From Syntrophomonadaceae bacterium (GTDB lineage: Bacteria; Bacillota; Dethiobacteria; DTU022): a stretch of 16,311 bases of DNA. A model generated the notes under the pieces. The model did no database searches. It saw only the letters and a list, made by a program, of their open reading frames with translations, and was not told where the DNA came from. Shown in pieces: positions 14,480-16,311 of the stretch. How positions within the stretch are numbered: the stretch's first letter is position 1; the number at the start of each line of letters is the position of its first letter. The position numbers were made by a program, and so were the translations under genes. Location: the NCBI GenBank assembly GCA_007129055.1, contig SKWE01000145.1, positions 1 to 16,311 on the forward strand. Reading direction: 5' to 3'.

Positions 14480-15241
14480 ATGAAACCTAAATACTGTGAC
14501 CTGCTACCCACACCTGATTTATTGTCTGCAAAAAAAATTCTATGCATACAGCCTCACCCGGATGACATGGAAATTGGCGCCGGGGGCACCCTGGCCCGGC
14601 TTTCAAAATCGGGCGCCGGTATAATATACCTGACCGTCACCGACGGCTCTGTAGGCACTTACGACCCCGAAGTTAAGGCTGAAGACCTGGTAAAAACAAG
14701 GCGAAGTGAAACCGAGTATTCAGGATCGCTAATTGGTGTACAAGATTTCCTCTGGCTTGATTATCCCGATGGCGGCACCCTGCCCCTTGAAGATGTTCGA
14801 ACCGAGATCACCCATATAATCAGGGAACACAGGCCTGAAGCGGTAATGGTATGCGACCCGTGGCTTCCTTATGAAGCCCACTCTGATCATACAAAGACCG
14901 GGCTTGCCGCTGCTGAAGCCTGCCTGCTTTCCGGAATGCCAAATTTCTGCCCCTTAGATCTGCAGGAAGGGCTAAAGCCTTATTCGCCAAAAATGGTTGC
15001 ATTTTATTATACCGCTTATCCAAATACCTTTATAGATGTTACTGCAACCTGGAACATAAAACTTAAGGCAATTGATTGTCATAAAAGCCAGTTTGCCGGT
15101 GAAAAGGGTGATAAACTTAAAACACTGCTAACAGCCAGGGCAGAAAGCTGGTCTGATAATGAAGATGCACTATATGTAGAAGCCCTGAAAGTTTTATCAA
15201 TTGATCATTTGCATATTATCGAAGATACGTGGCACTGCTAA
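14480..15241 (+). CDS. PIG-L family (LmbE-like) zinc-dependent deacetylase
   Basis: A 253-residue protein of the PIG-L/LmbE fold, whose members remove acetyl groups from GlcNAc-linked substrates, including those in bacillithiol and mycothiol synthesis. GGAG at 14467-14470 is nine bases before ATG 14480. The zinc site is made by PHPDD at 25-29 followed by ...E31 (the usual AHPDDxE form, here with Pro for Ala) and by HSDH at 134-137. IYLTVTDGSVGTYDPE and RRSETEYSG are typical of the fold. No signal peptide, so cytoplasmic. The substrate is not decided; no bshA or other bacillithiol gene is nearby. It converges with the PilZ gene 20 bases away. No terminator was seen between them. Confidence 0.9.
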   Translation: MKPKYCDLLPTPDLLSAKKILCIQPHPDDMEIGAGGTLARLSKSGAGIIYLTVTDGSVGTYDPEVKAEDLVKTRRSETEYSGSLIGVQDFLWLDYPDGGTLPLEDVRTEITHIIREHRPEAVMVCDPWLPYEAHSDHTKTGLAAAEACLLSGMPNFCPLDLQEGLKPYSPKMVAFYYTAYPNTFIDVTATWNIKLKAIDCHKSQFAGEKGDKLKTLLTARAESWSDNEDALYVEALKVLSIDHLHIIEDTWHC

Positions 15242-15261
15242 AAGCTATTCGCCGGAAATAA

Positions 15262-15948
15262 CTAATTTTCAATACCGCCACCAAGAATTGTGTCTCCCGT
15301 CAATTGAAGTTGGAAAATAAAGCTGTACAAAATCTCGCGTTTGTTTTCATCCAGCTTCTGGTAATCAATTGCTATGCCGCTTATATTCCTATTCTCCTCG
15401 CCGGATTTGTCAACCCTGATAACTTTGCCTTCAACTTCAACTTCTCCCTCCCCGGGGATGGTTAGCATCAGGTTAAGGGTAGTGCCTTCATCAATTGTTT
15501 CATCCTCATCGGTCATCAGGTAACAACCGGTTAAGGATAGATCATTTAACCTGCCATAACTATAATTATCCTGCTTTGACAGGCAATATTTGACCGGAAG
15601 ACTGACTGAAAAACGCGAGAAGCGTCTCAGTGAAGTTTTATCGATCTTTTTAGGTTTACTGCAAACCAGTAAGGGCACCTTGCCCTGCCTGACATCTATC
15701 ACAAACACGTTGGTTACATATAACTCGCTTTTTTCACCGTCGACCCTGCGCAGGGTTAGCTCCTGGCTTTCACGGAAAGAAACCGGGCTGCCATCAACTT
15801 TGGCAGGAGCCTGCAATATCAGGTATGCTCCTTCTAAATCTTCAACTACGGTATGGTGGTTTTTTACCACTCCTTTATCATCAGCACACTCAAGGATCAG
15901 CCGGTTACCGGGAGCAAAAACTACTTCAATCAGTCCTTCATCTTCCAT
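15262..15948 (-). CDS. PilZ-domain cyclic-di-GMP receptor (YcgR/YpfA-like)
   Basis: A 228-residue protein. GGGGAGG is six bases before ATG 15948. The N-terminal half (about 1-100) resembles the YcgR/PilZN beta-barrel domain found before PilZ in flagellar-brake proteins. The PilZ domain (about 107-215) carries the cyclic-di-GMP binding motif RxxxR as R108-RFS-R112 and DxSxxG as D136-LSLT-G141. Relatives (YcgR, Bacillus YpfA/MotI) slow the flagellar motor or adjust surface structures, but no flagellar genes are in this window. The gene follows the MATE transporter gene on the same strand, 96 bases away. With the GGDEF/HD-GYP enzyme at 6586-8757 it gives the region both enzyme and receptor. Confidence 0.88.
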   Translation of the reverse strand: MEDEGLIEVVFAPGNRLILECADDKGVVKNHHTVVEDLEGAYLILQAPAKVDGSPVSFRESQELTLRRVDGEKSELYVTNVFVIDVRQGKVPLLVCSKPKKIDKTSLRRFSRFSVSLPVKYCLSKQDNYSYGRLNDLSLTGCYLMTDEDETIDEGTTLNLMLTIPGEGEVEVEGKVIRVDKSGEENRNISGIAIDYQKLDENKREILYSFIFQLQLTGDTILGGGIEN

Positions 15949-16044
15949 GCTGTTCCTCCCCAGTAATCATTAGATTTTGTAAAAATTAAAATTCATTGTT
16001 ATTTTCTCCAAAACTCTGGAATATCCTGCCTGAACTTTTATTTG

Positions 16045-16311
16045 TCAGTTTAAGCCAGGCAATCCTGCTCTCAGGGAAATGCCCAATTTTTTCATTTCCC
16101 TGGTTATCAGGTAGAAAGTAACAATAAAAGCCAGTAAATCACTGATCGGCCGGGAATACCAGACACCGCTAAGGCCCATCACCGATGATAGGATTAATAA
16201 AAAGGGAATAAAAAGAATTACCTCTCTTAAAATGGAAAGAATAAGTGATGGCAATCCCCTTCCTGCCGCCTGGAAATAAGTAGAGAATATTATCTGGGCG
16301 CCAATCAGGGG
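16045..16311 (-). CDS. MATE family multidrug efflux transporter, C-terminal end (runs off the right edge)
   Basis: The last 88 codons of a MATE transporter; the start is beyond position 16311. Two to three membrane segments are visible. The opening GAQIIFSTYFQAAGRGLPSL, then LILSILREVILF and GVWYSRPISDLLAF, is the conserved end of the NorM/DinF-type MATE fold in Clostridia. These proteins export cationic drugs or metabolites using Na+ or H+ gradients. The stop is TGA at 16047-16045. It lies upstream of the PilZ gene in the same direction. The substrate cannot be told. Confidence 0.88.
   Translation of the reverse strand, partial: PLIGAQIIFSTYFQAAGRGLPSLILSILREVILFIPFLLILSSVMGLSGVWYSRPISDLLAFIVTFYLITREMKKLGISLRAGLPGLN

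Noticed and set aside
1..16311. CRISPR arrays, tRNA genes, insertion sequences, phage genes or defence islands
   Set aside because: I looked for repeated spacers, cloverleaf-type sequences, terminal inverted repeats and transposase or integrase motifs and saw none.

Overview
The window looks like chromosomal DNA of an anaerobic Gram-positive bacterium (Bacillota, probably class Clostridia). The evidence is strong AGGAGG-type ribosome binding sites before almost every gene, some GTG and TTG starts, moderate GC, a lipobox lipoprotein, a PHP-domain PolX and a catabolic-type glutamate dehydrogenase. The assignment below phylum is inference; no rRNA or other marker gene is present. I see no tRNA, CRISPR array, insertion sequence or prophage.

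Layout, left to right. (1) Positions 1-866, minus: the first 288 codons of a HerA/DUF87-type P-loop ATPase. (2) 1076-2215, plus: a THUMP-containing RNA guanine methyltransferase of the RlmL/YpsC type. (3) 2507-3773, plus: a two-gene unit of Met-rich membrane proteins, one small SHOCT protein and one tandem-DUF305 protein that also ends in SHOCT. It is followed by what looks like the frameshifted relic of a GAF domain. (4) 4098-6343, minus: MORN-DUF4282 membrane protein, an 80-residue membrane-anchored protein, a flavodoxin-like protein and a DUF2937 protein, closed by a terminator. (5) 6586-8757, plus: a triple-PAS GGDEF/HD-GYP cyclic-di-GMP enzyme, then a 57-residue membrane protein with a TTG start. 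(6) 9092-12153, minus: glutamate dehydrogenase then PolX, with a promoter and a leader that may encode a 26-residue peptide. (7) 12459-13550, plus: a stand-alone PurL/PurM-like protein with a striking cysteine cluster. (8) 13644-14267, minus: an acidic lipoprotein sharing a bidirectional terminator with the previous gene. (9) 14480-15241, plus: a PIG-L/LmbE deacetylase. (10) 15262-16311, minus: a PilZ protein downstream of the C-terminal end of a MATE transporter.

Functional links. The GGDEF/HD-GYP enzyme and the PilZ protein give the window both a maker/breaker and a receptor of cyclic-di-GMP, although they are about 6.5 kb apart. The Met-rich DUF305/SHOCT pair is the best candidate for a little-described system, plausibly envelope handling of copper or a similar soft metal. 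The PurL-like protein with six clustered cysteines is the most unusual single protein. Most other genes are common housekeeping or envelope functions.
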